The notes: generated from the sequence alone by a model not told the origin. Positions 50,934 to 62,074 are shown, numbered from the stretch's first letter. The stretch: DNA of 64,000 bases from Peribacillus frigoritolerans (GCF_004358755.1 NZ_SMZY01000003.1:372001-436000), one strand, 5' to 3'. Made by a program: numbers and translations.

Positions 50934-52403
50934 TCACGTCCATAAATTCTTGATGAAAGCTGAGTACTTTGAAAGAGTTTTGCCTGAAATGGAGTATTGC
51001 TTCGCAAGCTCTGTCTGCGTTACTTTATATCCATTTTCTTTTTTCCACACGTATTCCAAAGCTCCGGCCCATGCAAGGTGGTTTTTAAGCGGCATCTCTT
51101 CTCTTTTTGCTTTTAACGCTGTTTTAAAGAAGAACAAATAAAGTCCTTCGTTCAGGGTTTTATTGTTTTCAAACAGGACTTGCGCTGCCTGGTAAGTGAA
51201 CTTTGATTTCTCAGAGACACTTTTTTTAATCTCTCCATTAACATGCGCAATTGCAAGATCCATAAACTCTCTTTCGAAGACTGATTGAGGAACTTTCGCT
51301 GATTGGAAGAATTGAATCTGATCAAGCTGCTTTGTTTCAGCTGCCAAAAAAATCGCAAGCAGACGCTCTTCAATCGGCATCGTCATTGGACGTTCCACCG
51401 ATTTCTTATCCGACTTCCATGGTTCTGAACCGGCTTTTTCAGGATTCATTTCAATTACACGATCCCAGCTTGTTCTGGCAAGTTCTTCTTTTCCGGTAAA
51501 ATAAGCCGAATAGGAAAGCCAATAAAAGAAGGTATCATCCCCGTCAAACCCCTGTCTGTAGATGGCTCTAAGCCATTTAAAGGCAAGCTCATATTGTCCG
51601 ACCAATGCAAAAGTCGCCCCAAGCTTATAGCGGTGTTCAAAAAGGATTGGATAGATGTGTCCAAGTCTTTGCGCCAATTCTTCTACTTTATCATCCTGCC
51701 GTTCATAGTAGTAGAACACGAGAAGATTGCAAAGCGCATGGAGATTGCCCGGATTTTTGTCGAGCACCATATCTAAATAATCTTTCGCCTGCTGAACGTC
51801 GCCCATGTAAAAATAAGCTAATGATAAGTTGTTGTAAGCAGACCAGAATTCCGGAAAATCCGTGACGATTTCTTTTAATAAGGAAATGGCCTCTTCTAAT
51901 TTCCCATTTTCCAACAGGGATTTTGCAGCATCCTGCTTTACTATCAATTCATCTGAATCTAAAAAAGGATCCTCTTCATCTGCCCCTTCTATCGTCAGCA
52001 AATCAAGGAGATCTTCTGTTTCTTCAATGAACTCGCCATTCGGCTCTTTTGTCTGATATTGAATTGCGCATTTATAGGCTTCATGAAAGAGACCTAAATG
52101 TGCGTAATTATTCGCCATAAAGTAATGGCATTCCGTCAAATCTTTATCAATATTCTTAAGAATGTATGTTAAAAGCTCATTAGATTGCTGGTATTTTCCA
52201 AGCTCGGTATAAATGGCTGCAAGCTGGCTGAGCATGACAATATGATTCGGCTCAAGCTGAATCGCACGCTGTATCCACTTGCTCGCTCTTAAAAGATCGC
52301 GTTCCCGATAGGCTTTCATGCCCTTACGGTAAAAGTACTGTCCGTCTTGGAAGAAAGGGACAATCTGCGCTTTTTGCTTCGTGTTACTTGATTGTTTTCC
52401 CAC
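50934..52403 (-). CDS. yvcD: TPR-repeat protein (YvcD-like)
   Basis: A 489-residue cytosolic protein made of tetratricopeptide repeats, visible in LLRASKWIQRAIQLEPNHI, LLKEIVTDFPEFWSAYNNLSLAYF and AKDYLDMVLDKNPGNLHALC. The C-terminal part (about 330-489) is helical, ending with an HTH-like TELAKQYSISGKTLSKYSAF. It resembles B. subtilis YvcD, next to trxB in the same order. Function is unknown; scaffold or regulatory protein is likely. Confidence 0.85.
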   Translation of the reverse strand: MGKQSSNTKQKAQIVPFFQDGQYFYRKGMKAYRERDLLRASKWIQRAIQLEPNHIVMLSQLAAIYTELGKYQQSNELLTYILKNIDKDLTECHYFMANNYAHLGLFHEAYKCAIQYQTKEPNGEFIEETEDLLDLLTIEGADEEDPFLDSDELIVKQDAAKSLLENGKLEEAISLLKEIVTDFPEFWSAYNNLSLAYFYMGDVQQAKDYLDMVLDKNPGNLHALCNLLVFYYYERQDDKVEELAQRLGHIYPILFEHRYKLGATFALVGQYELAFKWLRAIYRQGFDGDDTFFYWLSYSAYFTGKEELARTSWDRVIEMNPEKAGSEPWKSDKKSVERPMTMPIEERLLAIFLAAETKQLDQIQFFQSAKVPQSVFEREFMDLAIAHVNGEIKKSVSEKSKFTYQAAQVLFENNKTLNEGLYLFFFKTALKAKREEMPLKNHLAWAGALEYVWKKENGYKVTQTELAKQYSISGKTLSKYSAFIKNLWT

Positions 52404-52843
52404 TGAAATCCTCCATTTCTTTACTTCTGCCGTAGGTTAGTATACCACACTGGGGAAGTACAACAATAGGAATGGTAAAAATTATTAAACCAATTAATAA
52501 AACAAGAATATAGCCTTATGCACTTGGTCTTAGCTTAGGCAAATCGGCGGTGCGCCAAACGGGATGGAAGGAAATAGTTGAGTTGGATTCGGGGTTTGCA
52601 CACTGACAGATAGGTCCAGATTCAGAATTGATACTATTTTCCAAGGCAGAGGACATAACAAACTAATCCGATACACTGGGAGTGATTTGGAAAAAAGAAA
52701 GTAAATCCTCAAGAACGGAAAGTATTTCACTGGTTTTCGACAGTAAAGAAGCTGTTTCGGCAAGTAACTGTTAAGTTCACTCAAAATTGCGGCTCACTAT
52801 CCAATCTATCCACAACCTATTACCTTTTATAATTTCCTTAACA
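52404..52843. other. Gene-free interval between yvcD and hisI
   Basis: About 440 bp with no ribosome-site-supported frame, no RNA signature and only AT-rich sequence apart from the hisI terminator. A minus-strand open frame at 52530-52784 lacks a ribosome binding site and protein-like composition. Confidence 0.6.
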
Positions 52844-52870
52844 ATAAAAAAAGCCCTCAAAACGAGGACT
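52844..52870 (-). terminator. Terminator of the his operon
   Basis: AGTCCTC/GAGGGCT stem, T run on the minus strand, just after the hisI stop. Confidence 0.85.
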
Positions 52871-52876
52871 CTTCCA

Positions 52877-53509
52877 CTACTTTTTCGGTAAATGACGCTC
52901 TTCCAATACATTTAATACTTCATCCAGCGGAAGCTTTTGTTCGCGGAGCAGCACCATCAAGTGGAACAACAGGTCCGCTGCTTCCCATCCCAGTTCATCC
53001 GCGTCGCGGTTCTTGGCGGCGATGATGACTTCTGATGCTTCTTCTCCCACTTTTTTCAGGATTTTATCGACGCCTTCTGTGAACAGGTACGTTGTATAAG
53101 AGCCTTCAGGCATTTCTGCCTCGCGTTCTGCGATCAATTTTTCCAAAGTGTTAAGGATTTCAAAGCGGTCTGCCGGAGATTGCTTAGAATCGCCAAACAC
53201 ATTTTCTGAAAAACAAGAGTAAGAGCCAGTGTGGCACGCAGGACCCGCAGGCTTCACCAATACAAGCAGGGCATCCTGATCGCAGTCGTATTTTAAGCCG
53301 ACAACCTCCTGGGTATTGCCGGAAGTTGCCCCTTTGTTCCAAAGCTCCTGTCTGGAACGGCTGTAAAACCATGTTTCTTTCGTTGCAATTGTTTTTTGCA
53401 GCGAATCTTCATTCATATAGGCTAGAGTAAGAACTTCTTTGCTGACGGCATCCTGAACGATTGCAGGGACTAAGCCATTTTGATCAAACTTTACGGATTG
53501 CAGATTCAT
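52877..53509 (-). CDS. hisI: Bifunctional phosphoribosyl-AMP cyclohydrolase / phosphoribosyl-ATP pyrophosphatase
   Basis: Performs the second and third steps of histidine synthesis. Residues 1-110 form the cyclohydrolase ([27 protein letters not shown], and the zinc ligands in DCDQDALL and GPACHTG). Residues about 115-210 form the MazG-type pyrophosphatase with [15 protein letters not shown]. It is the last gene of the operon; its ATG overlaps the hisF stop by 4 bp. Confidence 0.98.
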   Translation of the reverse strand: MNLQSVKFDQNGLVPAIVQDAVSKEVLTLAYMNEDSLQKTIATKETWFYSRSRQELWNKGATSGNTQEVVGLKYDCDQDALLVLVKPAGPACHTGSYSCFSENVFGDSKQSPADRFEILNTLEKLIAEREAEMPEGSYTTYLFTEGVDKILKKVGEEASEVIIAAKNRDADELGWEAADLLFHLMVLLREQKLPLDEVLNVLEERHLPKK

Positions 53510-54264
53510 CTGACATTCACTCCCTGCGTTTTTAAGTAGTCTTTTACTTCTTTCACCGATGTTTCTTTATAGTGGAAAATCGAAGCGGCAAGAGCAGCAT
53601 CCGCTTTGCCTTCCAGGAATGCCTCTGCGAAATGTTCAGCATTTCCCGCACCGCCTGATGCGATGACAGGAACGGAAACAGATCCGCTGACCATTTTATT
53701 TAAAGCAAGATCAAATCCGCTTTTTTCACCGTCGCTGTTCATGCTTGTGAGCAGAATTTCGCCCGCGCCGCGCTTAACAGCTTCCCTGGCCCAGTCTGTC
53801 ACTTCCCACTCTGTTTCTTTTCTTCCGCCGTGAGTGTATACCTTATAACTGCCGCTTTCTTCATCAAACCTTGCATCAATGGCTACAACAATGCACTGGG
53901 AACCAAAGAACCGCGCACCCTCTGAAATCAGTTCGGGGCGCAGTACTGCTGATGTATTGACGGAAACTTTATCAGCACCTGCACGAAGTATTTTTTTCAT
54001 ATCGGTAAGCGAATTGATGCCGCCTCCCACTGTAAATGGAATCGCAAGCTGCGCTGCAACTCGTTCCACTACATCCACCATTGTTTTTCTTCCTTCATGA
54101 GAAGCTGATATATCTAAAAAGACAAGCTCATCTGCGCCCTCTTTGTCATAGAAGGTGGCAAGTTCAACAGGATCTCCTGCATCTCTCAGCCCTAAAAATT
54201 GAATCCCTTTTACCACCCTGCCGTCTTTTACATCAAGGCAAGGAATGATCCGTTTTGTAATCAT
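53506..54264 (-). CDS. hisF: Imidazole glycerol phosphate synthase cyclase subunit HisF
   Basis: A 252-residue TIM barrel that makes imidazole glycerol phosphate using ammonia from HisH. The catalytic aspartates lie in [14 protein letters not shown] and [13 protein letters not shown]; the phosphate-binding loops VGGGINS and ASGGAGN are present. It overlaps hisA by 4 bp and hisI by 4 bp. Confidence 0.98.
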   Translation of the reverse strand: MITKRIIPCLDVKDGRVVKGIQFLGLRDAGDPVELATFYDKEGADELVFLDISASHEGRKTMVDVVERVAAQLAIPFTVGGGINSLTDMKKILRAGADKVSVNTSAVLRPELISEGARFFGSQCIVVAIDARFDEESGSYKVYTHGGRKETEWEVTDWAREAVKRGAGEILLTSMNSDGEKSGFDLALNKMVSGSVSVPVIASGGAGNAEHFAEAFLEGKADAALAASIFHYKETSVKEVKDYLKTQGVNVR

Positions 54265-54998
54265 GCCCGCGCCACCTCTACTAAGGCCTGTGCAAAATCA
54301 AATTGATTTGTATAGAGCGCTTTTCCTACGATTGCGCCTGCCACTCCTTCTTTTTGAAAAGCAGCAAGCTCCACTAAATCATTCAGAGAGCTGACTCCGC
54401 CTGATGCGATCACATCTTTGCCTGTAGCCTTCGCCATTTCGCGCACAGCTTCAATGTTGGGTCCTGATAACATGCCGTCTGTTGCGATATCGGTGAAAAT
54501 AAACACCTCTGCACCTGCAGCAGCAAGCTCCACGCCAAGATCGGCAGCCTTTACTGTTGACGTCTCAATCCATCCTTCAGTAGAAACATACCCATCCTTT
54601 GCATCAATCCCAATAGCTATTTTGCTTCCATATTTAGCAAGCATTTTTTTCACAAAATCAGGATTAGAGATGGCAGAACTTCCCAGAATAACGCGGGATA
54701 CCCCATTTGAAAGGTAATACTCCACGTCTTCCTCCGTACGGATCCCTCCTCCTATCTGAACGTTTACATTCAGCTTTTCTGCGACTTCAAGAACATGATT
54801 GTCATTGACTCTTTTACCTGCTTTGGCCCCATCCAGATCCACCATGTGAATCCATTTCGCCCCTTTATCAGCAAATACTTTTGCCATCTCGTAAGGTGAA
54901 TCGCCGTAAACTGTTTCTTTTGCATAATCGCCTTGTATAAGCCGGACACATTTCCCTCCGCGCATATCGATTGCCGGATATATAATAAATTCACTCAT
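54261..54998 (-). CDS. hisA: ProFAR isomerase HisA
   Basis: Isomerises the ribose of ProFAR (step 4). The 245-residue half-barrel duplicate begins [18 protein letters not shown], with the catalytic Asp in DMRGG and the second Asp in [14 protein letters not shown]. The phosphate sites are IGGGIRT and ASGGVSS. It overlaps hisH and hisF by 4 bp each. Confidence 0.98.
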   Translation of the reverse strand: MSEFIIYPAIDMRGGKCVRLIQGDYAKETVYGDSPYEMAKVFADKGAKWIHMVDLDGAKAGKRVNDNHVLEVAEKLNVNVQIGGGIRTEEDVEYYLSNGVSRVILGSSAISNPDFVKKMLAKYGSKIAIGIDAKDGYVSTEGWIETSTVKAADLGVELAAAGAEVFIFTDIATDGMLSGPNIEAVREMAKATGKDVIASGGVSSLNDLVELAAFQKEGVAGAIVGKALYTNQFDFAQALVEVARA

Positions 54999-55630
54999 GA
55001 TTTCACCTTCTCTTCAACGATTTTGACGAAGTTTCTCAAAATGCCAATGCCTAAGTGACTGCTTTTTTCAGGATGAAATTGCGTGCCGAATATATTTTTC
55101 TCACCAACAACTGCCGGAACGTCAACGCCATAGTCCGCACTTGCAATGACGGTGCTGCTCTTTTCAGCCTTCACATAGTAAGAATGCACGAAATAGGAAT
55201 AGCCTTCTTCAAGACCTTCAAGAAGATCGCTCTGCTGGTGCATGAGTAATCGATTCCAGCCCATGTGCGGCACCTTCAGCTGCTCTTTTTTCATCAGATC
55301 AGCCGGAAAATGCACGACACTTCCTTTTAAAAGTGAGAGCCCTTCAGTAAAACCATTTTCTTCACTGGAATCAAATAATAATTGCATCCCTAAACAAATA
55401 CCAAGCAGCGGCTTTCCTTCACTTGCTATCTTTTGAATATAACCAGTTAGTTTTGTTTCATTTAGAATAGCCATTGCATCATTAAAGGAACCAACTCCGG
55501 GAAGAATATAGCCATCCGCTTTTTCGAGCTCTTCAGGGCTTTCTGAAATGAAATAGCCGATATTCAAGCGCTCAAGTGCTTTGCTCACGCTGTACAAATT
55601 CCCCATGCCATAATCAATAATTCCGATCAT
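54995..55630 (-). CDS. hisH: Imidazole glycerol phosphate synthase glutaminase subunit HisH
   Basis: A class I amidotransferase of 211 residues that supplies ammonia to HisF. The nucleophile elbow is [11 protein letters not shown] and the His-Glu pair is in TQFHPEKSS. The N terminus [12 protein letters not shown] is typical. It starts right after hisB (no gap). Confidence 0.98.
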   Translation of the reverse strand: MIGIIDYGMGNLYSVSKALERLNIGYFISESPEELEKADGYILPGVGSFNDAMAILNETKLTGYIQKIASEGKPLLGICLGMQLLFDSSEENGFTEGLSLLKGSVVHFPADLMKKEQLKVPHMGWNRLLMHQQSDLLEGLEEGYSYFVHSYYVKAEKSSTVIASADYGVDVPAVVGEKNIFGTQFHPEKSSHLGIGILRNFVKIVEEKVKS

Positions 55631-56218
55631 TTATAACATTCCCTTCGTAGACGGGACTCCTTTAATCCGCGGATCAATTGTTGATGCCTCGTCAAGCGCT
55701 CTGCCTAAAGCTTTGAAAACCGCTTCAATCATGTGATGGGTGTTTCGGCCGTAGTGGACGATGACATGAAGATTGATCCGCGCTTCAAGAGCAAACTTCC
55801 AAAGAAATTCATGGACAAGCTCCGTGTCAAAATTCCCTACTGTAGGACTTGGAAATTCACCTTTAAGTTCAAAGTGAGGACGGTTGCTTAAATCAACGAC
55901 AACCTGAGCAAGAGCTTCATCCATCGGAACCATTGCCTGACCATAGCGCTTGATTCCTCTTTTATCGCCTAATGCTTCTCTGAAAGCCTGTCCGAGACAA
56001 ATGCCGATATCCTCTGTCGTATGATGGCCATCAATCTCCGTATCTCCAATCGCCGCAACAGACAGATTAAATTGGCCATGCTTAGTAAACAGATCAAGCA
56101 TATGTGTCATAAAAGGCACGCCTGTATTTAATTCAGAAATCCCTTCTCCGTCAATTGAAAGGGAAAGGGAGATATCCGTTTCATTTGTTGTTCTTTGCAG
56201 ACTTGATGTTCTTTCCAT
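55631..56218 (-). CDS. hisB: Imidazoleglycerol-phosphate dehydratase HisB
   Basis: A Mn-dependent dehydratase of 195 residues (monofunctional; no phosphatase domain). Metal motifs are HMLDLFTKHG, DGHHTTEDIGI and, in the second half, HEFLWKFALE and IVHYGRNTHHMIEAVFKALG. It is 12 bp after hisD with AGGAGGAACTGAC before the ATG. Confidence 0.98.
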   Translation of the reverse strand: MERTSSLQRTTNETDISLSLSIDGEGISELNTGVPFMTHMLDLFTKHGQFNLSVAAIGDTEIDGHHTTEDIGICLGQAFREALGDKRGIKRYGQAMVPMDEALAQVVVDLSNRPHFELKGEFPSPTVGNFDTELVHEFLWKFALEARINLHVIVHYGRNTHHMIEAVFKALGRALDEASTIDPRIKGVPSTKGML

Positions 56219-56230
56219 TGTCAGTTCCTC

Positions 56231-57499
56231 CTATTTTAAGCGCTCTTCGATGGCGCGTGCATGTGCTTCTAAACCTTCTAAACGGGCAAATGCTGCAATC
56301 TTATGGGCTGAATTCTGAAATGCTTTTTCACTGTATGAAATGATGCTGGATTTTTTCACAAAATCATCGACATTCAGAGGACTTGAAAAACGGGCTGTGC
56401 CATTTGTAGGCAACACATGATTTGGTCCTGCAAAATAGTCTCCGACAGGCTCTGAACTGTATCTTCCGAGGAAAATAGCGCCTGCGTGTCTAATACTGTT
56501 CAGAAGCTCCATCGGATTCTCTGTTAACACCTCAAGATGCTCGGGTGCGAGCTCATTTACCGCGTGAATCGCTTCATCCAGCGATTCGGCCACATAAATA
56601 AATCCGTATTGATCAATTGATGGACCCGCTATCTCTTTTCTCGGAAGAGTTTCAAGCTGGCGGATGACTTCTGCTGATACGGCTTCTGCAAGCTCCATCG
56701 AATCCGTCACAAGCACACTTGAAGCTAGAACATCATGCTCAGCCTGTGAAAGCAGATCGGCTGCCACTTCGTTCGCTTTCGCCGTCTGATCAGCTAAAAC
56801 AACAATTTCACTTGGACCGGCAATCATATCTATATCAACATCCCCAAATACTTCCCGCTTTGCAAGAGCAACATAGATATTCCCTGGACCAACAATTTTA
56901 TCAACCGGTTTGATCGTCTCCGTTCCATATGCAAGGGCAGCTACTGCCTGGGCCCCGCCTGATTTATAGATTTCTTCTATACCAAGCTCTTTTGCCGCTA
57001 CAAGCACACCTGCCGGCAGCGTACCTTCCCTGTTCGGCGGGGAAATCAGAACAATCCGTTTCACCCCTGCCGTTTGTGCAGGAATGACATTCATTAAAAC
57101 GGAAGAAGGATAAGCGGCAGTGCCTCCAGGTACATATACCCCAACAGCATCCAGAGGTGTGATCTTCTGACCAAGCATTGTTCCGTCCTCTTTATATGTA
57201 ATCCAGGACTCGCGCTTTTGCTTTTCATGGAAAAAACGGATATTTTCAGATGCTTCCCTGATAACCTCAACTAAATCCTGATCCAGCGCCTGATAAGCTG
57301 CCTTAACTTCCGCTTCTGACACTCTAAGACTAGTTAAACGGACAGAATCGAATCTTTCCGCATAGGCGAAAAGAGCGGCATCCCCTTTTTGCTTAACATC
57401 TGCAATGATGTTTTTAGCAGCCTCTCTCTGTGCTTCAGTACCAGAATCAATGGAACGCTTTAGAGAAGCAAAATTTCCTGAAAGTCTCTCAATCCTCAT
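56231..57499 (-). CDS. hisD: Histidinol dehydrogenase HisD
   Basis: Zinc-dependent enzyme of 422 residues that oxidises histidinol to histidine in two NAD steps. The signature is [16 protein letters not shown] and the zinc/catalytic segment is [11 protein letters not shown] with GPNHVLPT. The start overlaps the hisG stop by 4 bp. Confidence 0.98.
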   Translation of the reverse strand: MRIERLSGNFASLKRSIDSGTEAQREAAKNIIADVKQKGDAALFAYAERFDSVRLTSLRVSEAEVKAAYQALDQDLVEVIREASENIRFFHEKQKRESWITYKEDGTMLGQKITPLDAVGVYVPGGTAAYPSSVLMNVIPAQTAGVKRIVLISPPNREGTLPAGVLVAAKELGIEEIYKSGGAQAVAALAYGTETIKPVDKIVGPGNIYVALAKREVFGDVDIDMIAGPSEIVVLADQTAKANEVAADLLSQAEHDVLASSVLVTDSMELAEAVSAEVIRQLETLPRKEIAGPSIDQYGFIYVAESLDEAIHAVNELAPEHLEVLTENPMELLNSIRHAGAIFLGRYSSEPVGDYFAGPNHVLPTNGTARFSSPLNVDDFVKKSSIISYSEKAFQNSAHKIAAFARLEGLEAHARAIEERLK

Positions 57500-58134
57500 T
57501 CTGCTTCTCCCTCCACAACTTCTGATAATCGGCTGACCAGTTCATCAATTTGGGCGTCTTTCATCCGGTAGCTGACAGGATTCACAATGAGTCTTGATGT
57601 GATGCTGCAGATTCTTTCGAGTTCAACCAGGCCGTTTTCTTTTAACGTTCTTCCCGTTGAGACAATATCGACAATGCGGTCAGCAAGGCCAATCAAAGGA
57701 GCAAGCTCGATTGAACCGTTCAGCTTAATGATTTCCACTTGTTCCCCCTGCTCCCGGAAATAAGAAGACGCAACACCCGGATACTTTGTTGCAACCTTAG
57801 GGGCAACATCAGTTGTTCCCGTATTAGGCAAACCCGCAACAGCCAAGTAGCAGTCGCTTATTTTCAAGTCCAGCACCTCATATACGTCACGTTCTTCCTC
57901 TAGCATGACATCTTTGCCGGCAATGCCTATGTCGGCAACTCCGTGTTCAACATAGGTTGTAACATCCATGGGCTTCGCTAAAATAAAGCGCATGTTTTCA
58001 GCCTGCACTTCTAAAATTAGCTTTCTGGACTCATCAAATTCAGGCGGCAGCTTATAGCCTGCTTTTCTGAGCAAGTTAGCTGCTTCATCAAATATTCTTC
58101 CTTTCGGCATTGCGATTGTAAGCATATTACCCAT
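57496..58134 (-). CDS. hisG: ATP phosphoribosyltransferase, short form HisG
   Basis: First enzyme of histidine synthesis. At 212 residues it is the short HisG(S) form, which lacks the regulatory ACT-like domain and needs HisZ. It has [11 protein letters not shown], the [16 protein letters not shown] segment and the PRPP loop [14 protein letters not shown]. The ATG at 58134 follows AAAGGAAGAGCAGG and overlaps the hisZ stop by 8 bp. Confidence 0.97.
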   Translation of the reverse strand: MGNMLTIAMPKGRIFDEAANLLRKAGYKLPPEFDESRKLILEVQAENMRFILAKPMDVTTYVEHGVADIGIAGKDVMLEEERDVYEVLDLKISDCYLAVAGLPNTGTTDVAPKVATKYPGVASSYFREQGEQVEIIKLNGSIELAPLIGLADRIVDIVSTGRTLKENGLVELERICSITSRLIVNPVSYRMKDAQIDELVSRLSEVVEGEAE

Positions 58135-59302
58135 CCTGCTCTTCCTTTCTCGAACCAATAAAATAAGCCACATCTGCAAACTGTTTTGTATAGGCGTCTA
58201 CATCATTTACACCGGATATATCCTGCAATATCACTCTTTTTCCCTTTCCGCGGAGCTCAGCCGTACACTTTAGAGCCTCTGTTCTTCTTTCCTGACTGTA
58301 AAGAACACAGTGAATATCAGGCGTTTCTTCCTGTTCTCCAAGAGACTCGATCAGTCTGTCCAGGCGGATTCCAAAGCCAGTAGCCGCTGCAGGAGTATTA
58401 AATCGTTCAAACAGCTGATTATACCGTCCGCCGTTTCCAAGCGGAAAGCCGACATTCCCTGCATAAACCTCAAATAAAACGCCTGTGTAATAGCTCATAT
58501 GACTGACTAGATTTAAATCAAGCTTTACGGATTCCAGCACTCCGAAATCTTCAAGGTGTGACCACAGCTTGCCAAGTTCTGCTGCAGCCTCTTTTCCTTC
58601 CCTGCTTGAAACGAGGTCTGCTGCAATCGACAGCTGATCTTCTCCGCCTCTCAGCTGCAGAAGCTGAAGCAATCTTCCTTTATCAATAGACGACAGCGGC
58701 AGCGACTTCACATGCTCGCGATAGCCAACATAATTCTTTTCATATAAGTATCTTCTCAAAACATCGGCGCGCTCCTGATTGCCGAGAATCTCTTTGAACA
58801 ATGCATCCGCGAATCCAATATGCCCGATTGCAACCTTAAAATCCTTAAGACCCGCTTCTTTCAGAACGGCAATCATAAGGGCAATTACTTCTGCATCACC
58901 GCTAGTAGTTGCATCTCCGATCAGCTCAGTTCCAATTTGTTCAAACTCTGCAGGACGACCGCCCTCGCGCTGCTGCGCACGAAAAACATTCGCATCATAC
59001 GCAAGTCTGAGCGGATAATTTTCCTGATAAAACCTGGATGCCGCCACCCTTGCAATAGGTGCTGTCATATCCGGCCTAAGAACCAGAGTGTGCCCCTCCT
59101 GATCCAGCAGCTTAAAAAGCTGGCCTTCCAGAATGGCAGATTGAACACCTACCGTATCGTAAAATTCAAGCGTCGGCGTTTCAATAAATTGAAAGCCCCA
59201 TTTCTCTATCGCACCCGTCATCTTTTGACGAAGCTGTTTTTTCGTTTCATACAATAATGGCAATGTATCTCTCATCCCGAGAGGTTTTTCAAACATAAAC
59301 AC
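58127..59302 (-). CDS. hisZ: ATP phosphoribosyltransferase regulatory subunit HisZ
   Basis: A catalytically inactive paralog of histidyl-tRNA synthetase (391 residues) that activates and regulates short HisG. Synthetase motifs remain as [15 protein letters not shown] and [15 protein letters not shown] at 59302 is preferred because AAAGAGGTG lies nine bases upstream, giving [12 protein letters not shown]; the ATG two codons later is the alternative. It heads the eight-gene his operon; no T-box or other attenuator was seen upstream. Confidence 0.93.
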   Translation of the reverse strand: MFMFEKPLGMRDTLPLLYETKKQLRQKMTGAIEKWGFQFIETPTLEFYDTVGVQSAILEGQLFKLLDQEGHTLVLRPDMTAPIARVAASRFYQENYPLRLAYDANVFRAQQREGGRPAEFEQIGTELIGDATTSGDAEVIALMIAVLKEAGLKDFKVAIGHIGFADALFKEILGNQERADVLRRYLYEKNYVGYREHVKSLPLSSIDKGRLLQLLQLRGGEDQLSIAADLVSSREGKEAAAELGKLWSHLEDFGVLESVKLDLNLVSHMSYYTGVLFEVYAGNVGFPLGNGGRYNQLFERFNTPAAATGFGIRLDRLIESLGEQEETPDIHCVLYSQERRTEALKCTAELRGKGKRVILQDISGVNDVDAYTKQFADVAYFIGSRKEEQDG

Positions 59303-59453
59303 GCTGACTTGCACCTCTTTCACAAAAAGTTCCGAATCCTTTAGTTCGCTAATATAGTAACATGCTACCAAAATAAAGATAGGTTCGCAAGTATGAATAT
59401 TCCTTTATCATTCTCTTTATTTAACGAATTTCCTCTAATAAGATATTTTTAAA

Positions 59454-59463
59454 CAAACGTTTG
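59454..59463. promoter_or_regulatory. Palindrome CAAACGTTTG upstream of hisZ
   Basis: It shares 17 identical bases (TAAACAAACGTTTGATT) with the site upstream of est at 31468. Regulator unknown. Confidence 0.35.
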
Positions 59464-59549
59464 ATTGGGTTTATTATTGATTGTAAAAACAGATAAGGTT
59501 GTTGGGAAATTCGAATAAGATCATATGTTGCGTTAATTTATTATGATTT

Positions 59550-59858
59550 CACACGAGAAAACCTTTATTTTATTGGCAGGTTGATTAGATATTTAAAACT
59601 CTTTGGCATGCCTCATTTCTAATCATAGATAACCTACAGGAAGTGTGGGGTCTCCCAATTTGCTCTGTTTCCCGCAGGAGTCAAGTTCCTTCCGCTGCAA
59701 TCCACTAAAGGCTTTTAACATTTAATGCAATAATATTTAAACTACTTTTTCAGAATTTCCTATTTTCGACAGTATGCAATCTAATTTAGAAGCCATTCCA
59801 AAATGTCTTTAAAAAATCTCATAACTCTGCAAAAAAATATAAAGGTTTTCTCGTGTGG
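59550..59858. repeat. 310-bp non-coding segment with 19-bp perfect terminal inverted repeats
   Basis: CACACGAGAAAACCTTTAT near 59550-59568 is inverted exactly near 59839-59857, with weaker similarity inward. The interior includes a half copy of the MITE-like element at 59690-59745. No transposase frame. The rest of the gap 59303-59968 shows nothing recognisable. Confidence 0.65.
59690..59745. repeat. MITE-like element, half copy 3
   Basis: TTCCGCTGCAATCCACTAAAGG then TTTTAACATTTA corresponds to the right half of the elements at 7355 and 19299. The left terminal repeat is absent. Confidence 0.6.
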
Positions 59859-59953
59859 AACTCCTGTTTATCGTTAAAACCGCTAAAACCGCTCTTTCCG
59901 AAATGCTCAACAAAATTCCCGCCGCGTGCAATCTAACATACAAAACAAAACAA

Positions 59954-59986
59954 AAAAAGACACCAGCTTCAAAAGCTGGTGTCTTT
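59954..59986 (-). terminator. Terminator overlapping the yvoF stop codon
   Basis: AAAGACACCAGCTT/AAGCTGGTGTCTTT stem with a T run on the minus strand. The last codons of yvoF form one arm and the stop codon falls at the loop. Confidence 0.92.
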
Positions 59987-60490
59987 TGCATTACGTAAAT
60001 CCATCTGTTCCTTTGTAAAAATAACCCTCATCGGATTCCCCCCCACAAAGGCTCCTGCAGGAACATCTTTATGGACGAGCGTTCCCGCTGAAACGATGGC
60101 TCCGTCTCCGATTTCAATACCTGGAAGGACAGTGGAATTGGCTCCGATCATGACTTCATCGCCGATGACGATATCGCCAAGTCTGTACTCGCGAATCAAA
60201 TATTCATGCGCAAGAAGCGTTGTGTTGTAGCCGATCACCGTATTCCGTCCAACTTTGATTTTTTCAGGAAACATCACATCCAGCATGACCATCAGGGCGA
60301 AGGATGTATGCTGCCCCACTTTCATTCCGAGAAAATTCCGGTACATCCAATTTTTCATTGAAAGAAACGGGGTGTAGCGGGCAACCTGTATAACGATGAA
60401 GTTGCGGACAACCTTCCAAAAAGGAACGGTTTTGTAAACATGCCAAAGCGAATTAGGGCCTTCAACGGGGTATCTCGTTGTATTTCTCAC
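59969..60490 (-). CDS. yvoF: Hexapeptide-repeat acyltransferase (YvoF-like)
   Basis: A 173-residue left-handed beta-helix acetyltransferase. Hexapeptide turns include VGRNTVIGYNTTLLA, IGDEVMIGANSTVLPG and IGDGAIVSAGTLVHKDVP, ending GAFVGGNPMRVI. Its acceptor is not known. It ends the hprK-lgt-yvoD-ppaX-yvoF operon, 3 bp after ppaX. Confidence 0.92.
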   Translation of the reverse strand: MRNTTRYPVEGPNSLWHVYKTVPFWKVVRNFIVIQVARYTPFLSMKNWMYRNFLGMKVGQHTSFALMVMLDVMFPEKIKVGRNTVIGYNTTLLAHEYLIREYRLGDIVIGDEVMIGANSTVLPGIEIGDGAIVSAGTLVHKDVPAGAFVGGNPMRVIFTKEQMDLRNAKDTSF

Positions 60491-60492
60491 AC

Positions 60493-61134
60493 TTATTCGT
60501 CTCCGAGAACATTCAGTAAATCACTCATTTTGTTCAGCATGTAATCAGGCTTAAACCCTTCCAAATACTCGACGCCTTTTATTGTCCAAGCAACACCTGC
60601 CGTTTTGGTGCCTGCTGCCTTACCAGAATCAATATCATGGTGGTTATCGCCAACCATGATGGCTTCTTCAGGAGAACTGTTCAGTTTTTCTAAAGCAAGC
60701 AATACCGGCTCTGGATGGGGCTTTGCATTCTTTACGTCATCAAGGGTGACGACCGTTTCGAAAAACTGGCCAAGACCAGTAAGCTTAAGACCCATATTGA
60801 CGGTATCCCGTATTTTAGTTGTGACAATGCCTAGCTTATAGCCCTTTTCGTGCAAGGTCTGAACCGTTTCAAAGACTGTTTCAAACTGTGTAACCAATTG
60901 ATCGTGCTGATCATGATTAAACTTCCGGTAGGTGCTGATCATTTCATCAACACGGATGGGATCCATCTTCACAAACGTTTCATGAAGGGTAGGTCCGAGA
61001 AACGGGAGGACATCCTCGCGTCCATATTGGTTCGGATAATAGAGATTCAGTGTATGCAGGAATGATTCTATGATTAAATCGTTTGTATTTATTAACGTTC
61101 CATCCAAATCAAACAATACGGTGTTAATTCTCAT
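60493..61134 (-). CDS. ppaX: Pyrophosphatase PpaX (HAD family)
   Basis: A 213-residue haloacid-dehalogenase-type phosphatase that removes the pyrophosphate made when HprK/P dephosphorylates HPr. HAD motifs are [17 protein letters not shown] and [14 protein letters not shown]. The ATG at 61134 follows AAAGGAAGCAACTT; the first ten codons of the longer frame are unsupported. It overlaps yvoD by 11 bp. Confidence 0.95.
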   Translation of the reverse strand: MRINTVLFDLDGTLINTNDLIIESFLHTLNLYYPNQYGREDVLPFLGPTLHETFVKMDPIRVDEMISTYRKFNHDQHDQLVTQFETVFETVQTLHEKGYKLGIVTTKIRDTVNMGLKLTGLGQFFETVVTLDDVKNAKPHPEPVLLALEKLNSSPEEAIMVGDNHHDIDSGKAAGTKTAGVAWTIKGVEYLEGFKPDYMLNKMSDLLNVLGDE

Positions 61135-62074
61135 AAGTTGCTTCCTTTCTGCTTGTATGTTCAAATCGGCTCCAAATAGCTCCTACCGCCATTGTCAGAA
61201 CTACCGCTGTTATAATCCGGATTATTAACAGAGGCAGTACCGGAATGCCAAGCGGCACAAAAATCAGAGTATCCTCCACCACAGCATGACAGGAGACGAG
61301 AAAAATAAAGGCGAGCGTTAAGTCTTTATAGCTGACGCCGTCTTCTTCGACTGCCTGAATCATAACTCCAGCTCCGTATGCAAGGCCAATCGTTAATCCG
61401 GCTACCAATGTCATAGAGGTGTTTTCTTTCATTCCAAGCATCCTTGTAATTGGTGCCATCCACCTTGAAAAGACCATTAAAAATCCTTTATCTTTAAGCA
61501 CTTGAATAATAATCATCAGCGGAATGACAATTATAGCGAGCTGCACAATGCCAAGGCCTGCTTTCTGAACAGCGCTTAGACCAATTTCAAGGTAGCCAAC
61601 CGGATCAGTTGTATCCTTTGGAATAAAGCCATACTGTGCCGTTTCCTGTCCGCCCTGCCATAATAAATTGATCATCAATGCAGAGCTGACCGCAAGCCCA
61701 ACTCTTACAGCGAGAATAATCCAGAGCTTGATTCCCACCTTTGCAGCTACCGTCGATTCAATGATCAAGTTATGTGAGAACGATAGCATAACAGCTAGAA
61801 TAAACACTTCCTTAACGGATAGATCAAGCGTCAGGATTGCAGCAATACCCGCATACAAATTCAGCATGTTCCCGAGAACAAGCGGAATTGCCGCTTCCCC
61901 TGATAACCCCAAAATGCCCATTACCGGCTGAATAAGCTTGATCAACCACGGAAGAACCGGTGTGTGCTGAAGTAGACTGACAATCAGCGTAACCGGAAAA
62001 ATAACCTTGCCTAAAGTCCAAGTTGTCTGAAGCCCTGCCTGAAGTCCTTTTTTTAAGCTATTAATCAGAAACAT
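61124..62074 (-). CDS. yvoD: Nucleoside-recognition (Gate) domain membrane protein YvoD
   Basis: A 316-residue polytopic membrane protein with two Gate-type repeats, related to the spore maturation proteins SpmA/SpmB and to nucleoside transporters. Key stretches are [28 protein letters not shown] and [14 protein letters not shown]. Function unknown. The start lies 4 bp after lgt, immediately behind an AAGGGG site, an unusually tight spacing. Confidence 0.88.
   Translation of the reverse strand: MFLINSLKKGLQAGLQTTWTLGKVIFPVTLIVSLLQHTPVLPWLIKLIQPVMGILGLSGEAAIPLVLGNMLNLYAGIAAILTLDLSVKEVFILAVMLSFSHNLIIESTVAAKVGIKLWIILAVRVGLAVSSALMINLLWQGGQETAQYGFIPKDTTDPVGYLEIGLSAVQKAGLGIVQLAIIVIPLMIIIQVLKDKGFLMVFSRWMAPITRMLGMKENTSMTLVAGLTIGLAYGAGVMIQAVEEDGVSYKDLTLAFIFLVSCHAVVEDTLIFVPLGIPVLPLLIIRIITAVVLTMAVGAIWSRFEHTSRKEATYEN

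Noticed and set aside
52530-52784. 84-codon minus-strand frame between yvcD and hisI
   Set aside because: No ribosome site, composition unlike neighbours, no family pattern.
59303-59470. His T-box or other attenuator before hisZ
   Set aside because: No T-box sequence, specifier loop or terminator hairpin found in this leader.
59809-59991. 60-codon minus-strand frame next to yvoF
   Set aside because: Overlaps a terminator and a repeat segment; no start signal.
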